Source: 20CM-2-55-15 sp964633285 (GTDB lineage: Bacteria > Acidobacteriota > Terriglobia > 20CM-2-55-15). From it: a stretch of DNA of 64,000 nucleotides. Where the stretch lies: the NCBI GenBank assembly GCA_964633285.1, contig CAZWGA010000002.1, positions 1 through 64,000 on the forward strand, written 5' to 3'. This document shows positions 26,101 through 34,123 of the stretch, in pieces. The notes beneath the pieces were generated by a model. The model ran no database searches. It saw only the letters and a program-made list of their open reading frames with translations, and was not told the origin of the DNA. The position numbers were made by a program, and so were the translations under genes. Positions within the stretch are counted from its first letter, which is position 1, and every line of letters begins with the position of its first letter.

Positions 26101-28800
26101 ACCAAGGTTGACAAACGGCGAGTCGGCTACTGTGAAATTCAGCGAATTGCTCGTTCCCGCCGCCGTCGTTACCGTAATGCCGCGTCCGCCGACTCCGCTG
26201 CTCACAAAAGTCGCCGACAGCGAGGTCTGATTGGACACCTGAATATTCTGGACCGTGACCCCAGGAATGTTGATAGCGATGCCCGGAGCGAATCCGGTTC
26301 CGGTAAGAGTGATGCCGGTGCTGCTTGACGGCCGCATCGCTGCTGGAAATACCGAGGACAACGTCGGTGTTGCGAGCAGAGTGAAGGTGACGGTGTTACT
26401 TGCGCCGATTCCCGTCATGACCTGAACGGTACGATCACCGAAAGATGTATCCGCCGTAATGGTGAACGATGCAGTCAGTGAAGTAGAACTCGTCACATTG
26501 ACGCTTCCGCCAGTGACGCCGGTTCCACTGACGACGATACTTGTGGCGCCCGGAACAAAATTCGTGCCGGTCAGCGTAGTGGAGAATGTCGTCCCACGAA
26601 ATCCGTAGCTGGGACTCACGGTGTTCACTTGCGGCGCCCCATACACCGTAAAGGTCAACACATTACTCGTTCCGGCTGACGTGCTGACCGTCACGGTGCG
26701 CGCCGTCGCAGCCGCATTCGCCGTAATTGCGAATGCCGCAGTTAATGAAGTGGTGCTTGCCACACTCACACTGGTGGCTGTGACACCGGTGCCTCCGAAG
26801 GTTACCGTCGTTACGCCGGTGATGAACTCCGTGCCCGTTATCGTTACGGAGCCGGAACCGCCCACGTAGCCGAGGCTCGGAACAATCGAAGATATGGCCG
26901 GTACTCCGAAGATCGTGAACACGACTCCATTCGAAGTGCCGCCGGGACCAACAACGGTCACATTTCGCGCGCCGGATGCGGATCCGGCAGCAATGGTGAA
27001 CGTCGCCGTCATCGCCGTATCGCTCGTAACGTTCAGGTTGGTTGCAGTCACACCCGTTCCGCTGATCACGATGGACGTGGCTCCGGCGAATCCGCTTCCG
27101 GAAAACGAGATATCAACGAATGCGCCTTTAACTCCGAAGGACGGGCTTATCGTGTTGACGGCAGGTGCCGCATAAACCGTGAACGCCTGGGCGTTACTGG
27201 TACCCGCAACGGTGGTGACCGTCACGCTGCGCGCGCCTGAAGCGGCATCGGCAGCGATGATGAAATTCGCCGTCAGAGAAGTCGTGCCGGAAACAGTAAT
27301 TGCAGAACCGGTCACTCCTGTTCCGCTGATGGTTACTGCAGTGGCTCCAACGGCAAGATTTGTACCTGTGAGCGTCACTGCAACGGTGGCGCCTCTTGCT
27401 CCGAACGAAGGACTGATGGACGCAAGAGTGGGCGTACCCTGCGCAGCATAGTTCACAGTATTCGAAACGATCGTACCGCCGCCGGTCTTCACTTGAATCG
27501 GTCCCGTTACCGCGCCGGCGGGAACGAGAACAATCAATTCCGTTCTCCCTACGGCAACAACGACGCCTGCCGCCTGGGTGTTGCCTGAGGCTGTGAACAA
27601 AACCTGATTATCGGCCGGCGTAACGATGTTGAAGCCGGTGCCCTCGATGAGAATGGGCTCGCCCGCGTCATCGGGATAAAACACCTGGTTTAACCAGAGC
27701 GGCGTAGGCGTGGCGGAAATGAGTATCGATTTTCGATTTGAGCTTTGATTCCCAACCGTGACGAACACAAAACCGCTGACGGCCTGCGACGGCACTTGAA
27801 CGGTCAGCGAAGTTGCAGATGCCGTCGTCGCTGTGACGGAAACCGTCGTCCCATTCGCAGCGGAGAACGTGACCGTGTCGTTCGCGGCCTGGGGATCAAA
27901 ACCAGTACCGGTCACCGTGATGGTTGAACTGCCCGCAATCAGTCCCGCAACATTCGCGATCTTCGAAACGTAGAGTGGAACCTGCGATCCCGCCAGACTG
28001 ATCACAAAAGGCTGCCCGGGAATTCCATAGTCCTTTCGCTTGACGAATATCGGACCGCTCACAGCGCTGGCGGGCACTGTTACGGTAATCGTCTTGTCAG
28101 TGCTGTTGACTGCAACGGCATTGGCCGTAACGGATGAAACTCCACCGTTCGCATTCGAAAAGAAAACCGCGTTGCTGCTTGCAGTGGAAGAAAACGATGT
28201 GCCGGTAATAGTGATGTCGCTGCCGGGGGCGGTGGAACTGGTCGCGGACGTCGCGGTAATGATTGGCGTCGTGAAGTTGTCTTTGCCGCCTCCGGTGAAA
28301 AGCGCCAGGACAAGCGCGTCGCCAATGTTGAAGAAATCGTTCAGATTAATATCGGCAATTGCCGCTGGAACCGGAGGCTGAACCAATCCTCCCAGGGAGC
28401 GCGCAATTACCAGAGGATCGCCGATGTTCACGTTTCCGTTCGCATTGACATCGCCTCGGAAAGCAACCTTGAAATCGATCGCATTGGACGTAGTGTTTCC
28501 ATCGGCAACAGTCACCGGCTGTGTTCCGACGGCTTTTAGCAAAGATGCGGGAACAACGGCTGTAAGCGATGTGGCATCGACAAATGTTGTCGCGAGATTG
28601 GTGGAACCCAGCCGCGCCTGAGAGTTCGTGGTAAAACCAGAGCCACGGATGGTCAAAGCAAACGATCCCGTACCCACTTGTGTAACGCCCGGGGACACTC
28701 CGGGCGGATTATCCGTGAGGTTGTTCAGCGTTATCTGCCCGAACACGTTCGGCGACAACGAAATGAGGATCGCAAATGTCCAGACGAGTCTTCTCAGCAT
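23134..28800 (-). CDS. Giant secreted TIG / dockerin-like / NHL beta-propeller protein 2
   Basis: About 1888 residues, paralogous to the next gene downstream. Signal peptide (cleavage near VFGQ), TIG, dockerin-like double calcium loop, three TIG domains, then nine tandem TIG domains of ~89 residues (SPSFG... to ...GTSNAxxFTV), and finally twelve NHL repeats to the C-terminus. The repeats use a different consensus, WGDGTNLYVADxxNHTIRKI. I place the start at ATG 28800, preceded by AGGGGCAGG; a TTG at 28815 is also in frame. A strong promoter lies just upstream. There is no anchor or known sorting signal. Function unknown: NHL propellers and TIG domains are used for binding, and the calcium module may stabilise the N-terminus or dock a partner. 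Confidence 0.87.
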   Translation of the reverse strand: MLRRLVWTFAILISLSPNVFGQITLNNLTDNPPGVSPGVTQVGTGSFALTIRGSGFTTNSQARLGSTNLATTFVDATSLTAVVPASLLKAVGTQPVTVADGNTTSNAIDFKVAFRGDVNANGNVNIGDPLVIARSLGGLVQPPVPAAIADINLNDFFNIGDALVLALFTGGGKDNFTTPIITATSATSSTAPGSDITITGTSFSSTASSNAVFFSNANGGVSSVTANAVAVNSTDKTITVTVPASAVSGPIFVKRKDYGIPGQPFVISLAGSQVPLYVSKIANVAGLIAGSSTITVTGTGFDPQAANDTVTFSAANGTTVSVTATTASATSLTVQVPSQAVSGFVFVTVGNQSSNRKSILISATPTPLWLNQVFYPDDAGEPILIEGTGFNIVTPADNQVLFTASGNTQAAGVVVAVGRTELIVLVPAGAVTGPIQVKTGGGTIVSNTVNYAAQGTPTLASISPSFGARGATVAVTLTGTNLAVGATAVTISGTGVTGSAITVSGTTSLTANFIIAADAASGARSVTVTTVAGTSNAQAFTVYAAPAVNTISPSFGVKGAFVDISFSGSGFAGATSIVISGTGVTATNLNVTSDTAMTATFTIAAGSASGARNVTVVGPGGTSNGVVFTIFGVPAISSIVPSLGYVGGSGSVTITGTEFITGVTTVTFGGTGVTATSVSVASTTSLTAAFAITANAAATARTVTVSTSAGTSNVLTFTVYGAPQVNTVSPSYGFRGTTFSTTLTGTNFVPGATSIVVSGTGVTGGSVNVTSSTSLTASFTITADTSFGDRTVQVMTGIGASNTVTFTLLATPTLSSVFPAAMRPSSSTGITLTGTGFAPGIAINIPGVTVQNIQVSNQTSLSATFVSSGVGGRGITVTTAAGTSNSLNFTVADSPFVNLGGPTSGLPGESFTISLNGTSFVPGASQLLFSGSGVSAGPADVTDNGDGTQTLRALISIDADATPGDRQMTVQTPIGTSNAIVFTVLAPVPTQRTLSPIFGLIGASVPVTITGTGFVPGQTTIQFSDAGITAPVVNVTSSRSLTTTFVIDSSASASTQYVWVSTPGGQTATGLPFSVISSPTLATITPSAWYQGGSLVVSLSGGQFAGGATTISAGTGVTASQINVANTSAMTATLTIDAAAPTGAHSVKVTTPAGTSGAINFTVNARPAAPTLTSINVSSGMQGAQMTVVLTGTNLIVGGTALSFSATGVLVTSISGTSTTAVTATLVLSSPPGALTIAAVTPGGTSNTLPFTISTSTIAAAAHISTTHLAGSTGGAGYADNTGASARFNNPTQMWSDGTNVYIADTKNHTIRKMVVSTGAVTTLAGQPGVAGSVDGTGSSARFSSPYGIWGDGTSTSLYVSDTFNHTIRKIVIATGQVTTIAGSPGMAGSQDGTGSAARFNYPWGLWGDATNLYVADYSNNAMRKIVISTAAVTTPAGSNFSRPTSIWGNSTNLYVASSYYISKVVIATNAASQLSTSGSMFPSAIWSDGINIYIADASYNNVQKVPIAGGAVTGLAGSGSIGFADGTGTAAAFYLPQGIVGVGTNLYVADTGNSTIRKVTSGGVTTTVAGAVAVSGTSTDGTAGSAARFNNPQAAWTDGTYVYVADNYNYSIRKITISTGAVSTYAGSASSAGFADGTGTAAHFPNPKAIWGDGSTLYVTDDNVIRKIVVSTAVVTTPFGGFAAGSLDGTGTDSYFSGPAGLWGDGKNLFVADTRNHTIRKIILASGAVTTFAGTPETAGWPDGTGTAAYFNNPTGIWGDGTNLYVADKGNHTIRKIVIATGVVTTIAGSVGAPGSTDGVGTAARLNAPTGIWGDGSNLYISNSNSIRKMVLATGAVTTIAGNIQGSEDGLDNVSGFDTPGGIWGTGSNILAVDSKNQSIRLLTPSP
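23140..25010 (-). repeat. Twelve NHL repeats in giant protein 2
   Basis: Repeat consensus D-G-T-G-T-A-A-x-F-N-N-P-x-G-I-W-G-D-G-T-N-L-Y-V-A-D, then N-H-T-I-R-K-I and T-G-x-V-T-T-x-A-G. Three copies (those with YVASSYYISKV, YVTDDNVIRKI and YISNSNSIRKM) are shortened in the strand. The consensus is distinct from that of protein 1. Confidence 0.75.
25040..27440 (-). repeat. Nine tandem TIG/IPT domains (~267 bp each) in giant protein 2
   Basis: Each unit runs P-x-[VL]-x-[ST]-[IV]-x-P-S-x-G ... TGTxF ... SGTGVT ... TSLTATFTI ... GTSN-x-x-x-F-T-V. Neighbouring units are visibly similar but not identical, so the array is an old duplication rather than a recent slippage product. Confidence 0.8.
28318..28452 (-). 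other. Dockerin-like double calcium-loop module of giant protein 2
   Basis: Loops DVNANGNVNIGD and DINLNDFFNIGD, again 33 residues apart, keep D1, N3, N5, N9 and D12. The DNA segment at 28307-28323 is identical over 17 bases to both loop regions of the paralogue (22650-22666 and 22749-22765). Confidence 0.65.
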
Positions 28801-28829
28801 CCTGCCCCTGCTCAAAACTGCGAGTCGCT

Positions 28830-28857
28830 TTTATAGGTTCGGCCACGTGACAGTCAA
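28830..28857 (-). promoter_or_regulatory. Sigma-70-type promoter for the giant-protein operon
   Basis: On the minus strand: TTGACT (28857-28852), a 16-bp spacer containing the palindrome CACGTG, then TATAAA (28835-28830). Transcription would start near 28823, leaving a ~23-base leader with the AGGGGCAGG ribosome site before ATG 28800. Confidence 0.6.
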
Positions 28858-28952
28858 TACTTTGTTTACAGTCACCGAATGACAGACCGGGCGCCAGTGA
28901 TTCTTTCGGAAATTTTCAATCGATTTTGAGGGAGGGACTGTTTACATCGAGG

Positions 28953-29378
28953 CTAATCAGCCCCAAGGTTTTTCTGGCGGGTCTCTTCGGCTGCGGCAGC
29001 CTGTTCCTGGAAAGAAATAATCCGCTCGGCGACGCGAAGGCGCGCCTTGAGTTCATCGGGATCGAAAGGCTTGGTGACGAAATCATCGGCGCCGGCTTCC
29101 ATGCCTTCGAGGTAGTCTTTTTTTCCGATGAGCGCGGTGATGATGATGACGTAGGTGTACTTCGACTGCTTGTGTTTGCGGATGCGGCGGCAAAACTCGA
29201 GACCATCCAATTCCGGCATCAGCACATCTGAAATCACGAGGCGAAATCGCCCTCGGCGATAGACGTCCCAGGCTTCTTGTCCATTCGCGGCCGCAACCAC
29301 CTGGTAGCCGAGCTTCTGTAACAGCCATGCGAGCAATTCGCGCGAATCGCGATCGTCTTCAGCAATCAAAACTTTCAT
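28953..29378 (-). CDS. Receiver-only (CheY-like) response regulator
   Basis: 141 residues, a single receiver domain with no output domain. Acidic pocket E7-D8-D9 and phospho-acceptor Asp51 in VISDVLMPELDG. The switch Thr/Ser lies in IIITA and the Lys in FVTKPFD. The C-terminal ~25 residues after the receiver form a Gln/Glu/Ala-rich helix. It sits alone upstream of the giant-protein operon with no kinase beside it, so its partner is unknown. A stand-alone phosphorelay or diguanylate-type module partner is possible. Confidence 0.92.
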   Translation of the reverse strand: MKVLIAEDDRDSRELLAWLLQKLGYQVVAAANGQEAWDVYRRGRFRLVISDVLMPELDGLEFCRRIRKHKQSKYTYVIIITALIGKKDYLEGMEAGADDFVTKPFDPDELKARLRVAERIISFQEQAAAAEETRQKNLGAD

Positions 29379-29686
29379 TAATAAAAATAACTATCATGAG
29401 TGCCGAACCAATTGCCAACGCGTAGGACACTTCCCGACGGTCACCTCCGGACACCCTCGCACGCTGAATCAGGAAACGAAGTGAATTCCGGGAACCACCT
29501 TTCCCTTCTCGTACAAAGCCCCGCCGGGTGTAAACCCACTATGCACCCTTTGGATCTCGGGCTGGCCTGATGGGAACGCCAATGCCATTGCCTCTTCCCG
29601 GGCTCTCCTTCACTAAACGCTGACATCGAAAGCATTTCGAGCCGGATCGCCAAGGCTGGCAGGAGCCGTGCACCTCGCTTGTCGTT
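29379..29686. other. 308-base intergenic region, no gene recognised
   Basis: Lies between the divergent response regulator and TonB-family genes. It contains small hairpins such as GGGT-GTAA-ACCC (around 29526-29537) and open frames on the minus strand that resemble no family I can name. I see no tRNA fold or riboswitch core. It may hold regulatory sequence for both genes or a degenerate repeat element. Confidence 0.5.
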
Positions 29687-30766
29687 ATGCTGCACACGTA
29701 TAACTTGAGGCCTCAGAGCCGCAAAGCCAACGTCCCGCAAGATGGAATGTTCCAGTCTCTGGAGTTTCATGCTTCGCGAAAACATTCAGTCTTCATGAGC
29801 GTCGCGGTTCATGGTGGGTTGCTGTCTGTTTTGCTGATCATACCGTTGATCTTCCACGATTCCATTCGTGTCCACTTCGATACCATTCTGATTGCTCCAC
29901 CGATGCCGAAGCTGCATGTTCTCGAGGTGACGCATTACAAAGCGCCACCTCCGCCGAAGCCCCAAAAGCCCCTCGTGGCGTCTCCGCCAAAGAAACCCGT
30001 AGTCATCGAACCACCGGAGATCAAGAAACTTGCCGAAGTGAAACTGCCGGATGTCATCCAACGTGAAAAGCCGCTGCCCCCCAGTAATGTGCACATCGAA
30101 GAGGCCGCACCGGCAGCGCCGAAAATGGAAGTTCGAACCAACGTCTTCTCCAGCGGAAGCTCGGCGAAACCCACAACGAATCTACCGGCACAACAAGTTC
30201 AAACCGGGGGATTCGGTGATCCCAACGGGATAAAGGGCGAGGGGAAGCCCGGAAAAGTGGCGACCATCGCCAGCCTGGGATCGTTTGATTTGCCGGCCGG
30301 GTCAGGCGCGGGCAACGGGACGGGTGGAGCACACGGAGTGAAAGGAACTGTGATCAGTTCCGGATTCGGCAACGGCGTCGCTGCTGTAGGCAGCGGTAGT
30401 GGGGCCGGCAGCGAACGAACGGTCCACCAGGGCGGATTCGCAGATACCGAAGCGGTGAAACCGGATGCTGCTCGAAAGCGCGATCTCGGGCCGCCAACGT
30501 CACCCGTGGAGATCCTTTTCAAGCCAAAGCCCGACTACACCGAAGAAGCGCGCAAATTGAAACTGGAAGGTGAAGTTCTGGTACGTATCTTATTCACTGC
30601 CGGGGGCGAAGTGAAAGTTCTGGATGTTGCCAGAGGATTGGGCCATGGACTCGATGAGTCGGCTCTGCGAGCCGCTCAACAAATTCGTTTTAAGCCGGCT
30701 TTGCGCGAAGGCCAGCCGGTGGATTCTACGGCAACGGTTCACATTGTTTTTCAATTGGCCTATTAG
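29687..30766 (+). CDS. TonB-family energy-transducer-like protein
   Basis: Up to 359 residues: one N-terminal membrane segment (about residues 37-56), a Pro/Lys-rich periplasmic stretch (YKAPPPPKPQKP, SPPKKPVVIEPPE), a Gly-rich middle, and a C-terminal TonB domain. That domain has FKPKPDYTEEARKLKLEGEV and ends in HIVFQLAY. TonB proteins couple the proton motive force to outer-membrane transport; in Acidobacteria many such proteins exist without ExbBD beside them, as here. The start is uncertain. ATG 29687 gives an extra 20 residues, but a candidate -10 (TATAAC, 29699-29704) lies inside that stretch, favouring ATG 29747. Confidence 0.85.
   Translation: MLHTYNLRPQSRKANVPQDGMFQSLEFHASRKHSVFMSVAVHGGLLSVLLIIPLIFHDSIRVHFDTILIAPPMPKLHVLEVTHYKAPPPPKPQKPLVASPPKKPVVIEPPEIKKLAEVKLPDVIQREKPLPPSNVHIEEAAPAAPKMEVRTNVFSSGSSAKPTTNLPAQQVQTGGFGDPNGIKGEGKPGKVATIASLGSFDLPAGSGAGNGTGGAHGVKGTVISSGFGNGVAAVGSGSGAGSERTVHQGGFADTEAVKPDAARKRDLGPPTSPVEILFKPKPDYTEEARKLKLEGEVLVRILFTAGGEVKVLDVARGLGHGLDESALRAAQQIRFKPALREGQPVDSTATVHIVFQLAY
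29699..29715 (+). promoter_or_regulatory. Candidate promoter and palindromic operator before the TonB-family gene
   Basis: TATAAC at 29699-29704 is followed at once by the 10-bp perfect palindrome TGAGGCCTCA (29706-29715). The palindrome would cover the transcription start. TTGTCG at 29679-29684 is the nearest -35-like hexamer, but its 14-base spacing is short. Tentative. Confidence 0.3.
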
Positions 30767-30790
30767 AACCCGAGCCATGAAGAAGGGACT

Positions 30791-32560
30791 ATGCGTAACA
30801 TAAATTACAAATTCCTACTCCTCTTTTCAGTCATCAGTCTGGCCACTGCGGGCTTCCTTCTGGGAGGACAGTCCGCCAAACAGGGCAAAGGCAAATCTTC
30901 CGAAAAGGCGGCAACTCAAGCCGCAACCCAAACGGCACAACCCGAAGCGACCTCACCCGCCGATGCCGCACTTAATCAAATCATCGACAAGGTCCTCGCC
31001 AAAGAGGCCGAAACATCGCTTAGAATGCGCGCGCTTCATCCGATTGTGGAAACCTACATTCAAAGTCTCGACAAAGATGACGAACTCACGTTCCATCCTG
31101 CCGGCGACAAGTATTTCATTGGGAAACTCGACTTCAATGTCGAAGTTCGCGAACACTCGCTCCTGCCGAAATCCGGCTGGGCCAAAACGCTAAGCGGCAA
31201 GCTTCAGCAGCTTTACTCCGTGAAATATCTTCCGGCGGGATTCGCTCAAATGCTCGTCGTCGATGGTCAGTTTGAGCGCAAGAACTATTCGTTCGAGTAC
31301 ATCCGCCGCGAATTTATCGGAGAAATCCGTTGCCTCGTTTTCGATGTGGAACCGAAGAGGGGCGAAGACGGATCGTTCAAAGGGCGCATCTGGGTCGAAG
31401 ATCAGGGCTACAACATCGTGCGATTCAACGGAACGTATGGTCCTTCCAATTCCTCGAAAATGTATTTTCACTTCGACAGTTGGCGTGAATACATGGGGCC
31501 TGGATTGTGGCTTCCGGCCTACGTCTACACGGAGGAATCCGATTACGGTTATCTCATCAGTTCCCGGCGCCTTCGATTCAAGGGCCAGACACGGCTCTGG
31601 GGATACAACATTGGAAAATCGAGCGCCCAGAATGAGCTGACAGCGCTGATCGTCGAATCGGACGGCGTGAAGGATAACATCGACGAAGTTGAAGGCACGT
31701 CCCCCGTGCGCGCTCTCCGCGCCTGGGAGCGTCAGGCGGAAGACAACGTTATTCAGCGGCTCGAGAAAGCGGGATTGATCGCTCCTGAAGGTGAAGTCAA
31801 TAAGGTTCTCGAAACCGTCATCACCAATCTGGAAGTCACGAACAATGTCGTGATCGAACCGGAGGTACGAGCGCGAGTCCTTCTGACATCGCCGCTGGAG
31901 TCTTTCACGATCGGTCACACGATCGTCCTCAGCCGTGGGCTCGTCGACGTACTGCCCGACGAAGCCAGCCTTGCGATGATTCTTGCCCACGAACTGGCAC
32001 ACATCGCACTCGGCCACCGCATCGACACGAAATATTCCTTTAACGACCGCATGCTGTTCGATGATCCCGAGGCTTTTCGCAGAGTGCATCTCAAACGGGA
32101 TGAAAAAGAGGAAATCGACGCCGACAAAAAAGCTGCAGAGTTTCTCAATAACTCCCCGTATAAGGACAAACTCGGCAATGCCGGATTGTTCCTGAAGGCC
32201 GTAGATGAACGGGCGGGCCAACTCGATCACCTTCTCCTGCCGCACATGGGAAATGCGATGGTGAAGGGCAATCAGGTCGAACGCATGGCAAACCTGAAAC
32301 AGAACGCACCGAAACTGGAACCGGCCAAGATTGACCAGATCGCCGCTCTGCCGCTGGGCGGGCGGGTACGCGTTGACCCATGGACCGGAAAGATCGAATT
32401 GGCGAAAGCGAAACCGGTGGCGTTGCTGTCCGCGCGAGAAAAGATGCCTTTTGAAGTGACGCCGGTGTTCATCTATCTGACGCGGCAAACCAGTTCGCCT
32501 CAAACGGCGTCGGCAACCAACGCAGCCGCGCCTCCACCTTTGGCTAAGCAGCCAAACTAA
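30791..32560 (+). CDS. M48-family zinc metalloprotease, exported
   Basis: 589 residues with an N-terminal signal peptide (about residues 1-27). The zinc motif is H400-E-L-A-H404, inside MILAHELAHIALGHR, with the third ligand likely the Glu of KEEIDADKKAAEF downstream. The first ~300 residues do not belong to the peptidase core and I do not recognise them. The chain ends in a Thr/Ala/Pro-rich tail. M48 (HtpX/BepA/LoiP-like) peptidases act in envelope protein quality control. It lies 24 bases after the TonB-family gene, probably in the same operon, and ends before a strong hairpin. Confidence 0.85.
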   Translation: MRNINYKFLLLFSVISLATAGFLLGGQSAKQGKGKSSEKAATQAATQTAQPEATSPADAALNQIIDKVLAKEAETSLRMRALHPIVETYIQSLDKDDELTFHPAGDKYFIGKLDFNVEVREHSLLPKSGWAKTLSGKLQQLYSVKYLPAGFAQMLVVDGQFERKNYSFEYIRREFIGEIRCLVFDVEPKRGEDGSFKGRIWVEDQGYNIVRFNGTYGPSNSSKMYFHFDSWREYMGPGLWLPAYVYTEESDYGYLISSRRLRFKGQTRLWGYNIGKSSAQNELTALIVESDGVKDNIDEVEGTSPVRALRAWERQAEDNVIQRLEKAGLIAPEGEVNKVLETVITNLEVTNNVVIEPEVRARVLLTSPLESFTIGHTIVLSRGLVDVLPDEASLAMILAHELAHIALGHRIDTKYSFNDRMLFDDPEAFRRVHLKRDEKEEIDADKKAAEFLNNSPYKDKLGNAGLFLKAVDERAGQLDHLLLPHMGNAMVKGNQVERMANLKQNAPKLEPAKIDQIAALPLGGRVRVDPWTGKIELAKAKPVALLSAREKMPFEVTPVFIYLTRQTSSPQTASATNAAAPPPLAKQPN

Positions 32561-32566
32561 CCGGAT

Positions 32567-32616
32567 GACGGCCCGTGGCAGAAGCGCAGACGTTCCTTCT
32601 TCTGCGACGGGCCGTC
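32567..32616. terminator. Long imperfect hairpin between convergent genes
   Basis: Outer arms GACGGCCCGT (32567-32576) and ACGGGCCGTC (32607-32616) pair perfectly. Inner arms GCAGAAG (32578-32584) and CTTCTGC (32599-32605) extend the stem around a 14-base loop. It lies between the M48 stop and the end of the aldehyde dehydrogenase gene. There is no clear U-tract, but the stem is strong. Confidence 0.6.
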
Positions 32617-32635
32617 TTCGTGGCGCCTTTGTGGA

Positions 32636-34123
32636 TTATTTTCCCCAGGGCATTCGCAACCAGGCTCGCACCAGGCCAATCAGGCCCCGGGCTACTCTCT
32701 CGTTCCGAACGCGCATCAGCATCGCATCGTATCCGCCGCTCAGAGCCATCCCACTAACGATGCTCTGAGCCTGCGTGTAACGCAGGATTCCGTGTTCACC
32801 GTGACGGCGCCCGATGCCGCTCTGCTTCACTCCACCCATCGGTACATCAAAGCTGTTGTAAATCAGCAACGTTGAATTGATTCCCGCCGAACCTGTCTCC
32901 AACCGCCGCGCCACTTCGCGCGCCTGCGCCGCACCGCCTGCCCATACGGATGCGTTCAGTCCGAAGTTTGAATCGTTGGCTCGCGCAATCGCCTCATCGG
33001 CGCTTCGAACCGGATAGAGGGCGACCACCGGTCCAAACGTTTCGTCGCGAGAGATCGGCAGGTCGTCACCGGCACCGGTCAGAATCACCGGCTGGACGAA
33101 GCTTGGTCCCAATTCCGATGGCGAGGCGCTTCCAGCCAGGATTCGAGCGCCGCCATCAACCGCGAGTCGAACGCGATCGCAAACCTTCCGCGCGTGTTCG
33201 CGGCTGATCATGCTGCCCATGTCGATGTCCCACGATTTTGACCAGCCCATTCTCATTCTTGAGGCCTTCTCCACGACCTGCCTGGCGAACGCTTCAAAGA
33301 CGGAGTCCTGTACGTAGACTCGTTCAATGGAAATGCACGTCTGGCCGCTGTTTGAAAACGCCCCGGCAATCAACCCTGTTGCCGCGTCCTCCAGAGGCGC
33401 GCCCTGAAGAACGACCATGGGATTTTTTCCGCCGAGTTCCAATGAGAAAGGAATCAGCCTTTCAGCGGCTGCAATCGCGACCTTGCGGCCCGTGACGGTG
33501 CCGCCGGTGAATCCGACGTAGTCGACGTGGCGGATCAGTTCGGCGCCTGTCTCGCCGGATCCGTTTACAACAGGCGCGAGATCAGGATCGAGTCCGGCTT
33601 CGATGAGGAGATTCCGGGCAAGCAACGCCGAAAGCGGAGTCAACTCGGAAGGCTTGATGACAGCGGCATTCCCTGCCAGCAACGCCGGCAGCGCATCTCC
33701 AATCGCCAGCAGGAATGGATAATTCCACGGCGTTATGAGACCGACAACGCCATGCGGCTTGTACACAAGTTCCGCAGACGTGATTGCCGGCACAGCGCCC
33801 CGGCGTTTTCTCTCACGAAGGTGCCGGGCGGCGTGCGCCAGATAGTAGCGGGCAGTACCTGCGACTGTGATGATTTCTGCGAGTGCATCGCGGCGCGCCT
33901 TTCCCGTTTCCGATTGGATGGTGTCGAGAATTTGTTCACGGCCGTTGAGGATTAAATCGTGAAATCGCCGAACGACTCGATCGCGTTCAGAAAACGATCG
34001 TTGCTTCCAGCGTTCCTGTGCCTGGCGCGCCCGGGCAACGGCCTCCCGAATGACGGTGGTTGTCGCGACCTCAACTTGCCCGGCAATCTCGCCTGTTGCC
34101 GGGTTTCGAACTTCGATTTGCAA
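32636..34123 (-). CDS. NAD(P)-dependent aldehyde dehydrogenase (succinate-semialdehyde dehydrogenase-like)
   Basis: 495-residue aldehyde dehydrogenase oxidising an aldehyde to its acid. Seen: PWNYPF cofactor block, general base Glu229 in SLELGGKNP, nucleophile Cys263 in SGQTCISIERVYV, and PMGGVKQSGIGRRHG near the C-terminus. The context of Cys263 resembles the GabD2-type succinate-semialdehyde dehydrogenases. It starts directly at the end of the feruloyl esterase gene (34124), so the two are co-transcribed. An aromatic aldehyde such as vanillin is therefore an alternative substrate (inference). Confidence 0.9.
   Translation of the reverse strand: MQIEVRNPATGEIAGQVEVATTTVIREAVARARQAQERWKQRSFSERDRVVRRFHDLILNGREQILDTIQSETGKARRDALAEIITVAGTARYYLAHAARHLRERKRRGAVPAITSAELVYKPHGVVGLITPWNYPFLLAIGDALPALLAGNAAVIKPSELTPLSALLARNLLIEAGLDPDLAPVVNGSGETGAELIRHVDYVGFTGGTVTGRKVAIAAAERLIPFSLELGGKNPMVVLQGAPLEDAATGLIAGAFSNSGQTCISIERVYVQDSVFEAFARQVVEKASRMRMGWSKSWDIDMGSMISREHARKVCDRVRLAVDGGARILAGSASPSELGPSFVQPVILTGAGDDLPISRDETFGPVVALYPVRSADEAIARANDSNFGLNASVWAGGAAQAREVARRLETGSAGINSTLLIYNSFDVPMGGVKQSGIGRRHGEHGILRYTQAQSIVSGMALSGGYDAMLMRVRNERVARGLIGLVRAWLRMPWGK

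Noticed and set aside
18290..27440. Tandem repeats that might be a CRISPR array or satellite DNA
   Set aside because: Units are ~165 or ~267 bases, diverged, in frame and encode NHL or TIG domains; there are no short identical repeats with unique spacers.
29441..29785. 114-codon minus-strand frame in the region before the TonB-family gene
   Set aside because: No motif I can name, and its 5' part is antisense to the TonB-family coding region. It may be a decayed repeat, but I cannot support a gene.
31190..32503. 437-codon minus-strand frame opposite the M48 protease
   Set aside because: No recognisable motif; the plus strand carries the HELAH zinc site and a signal peptide.
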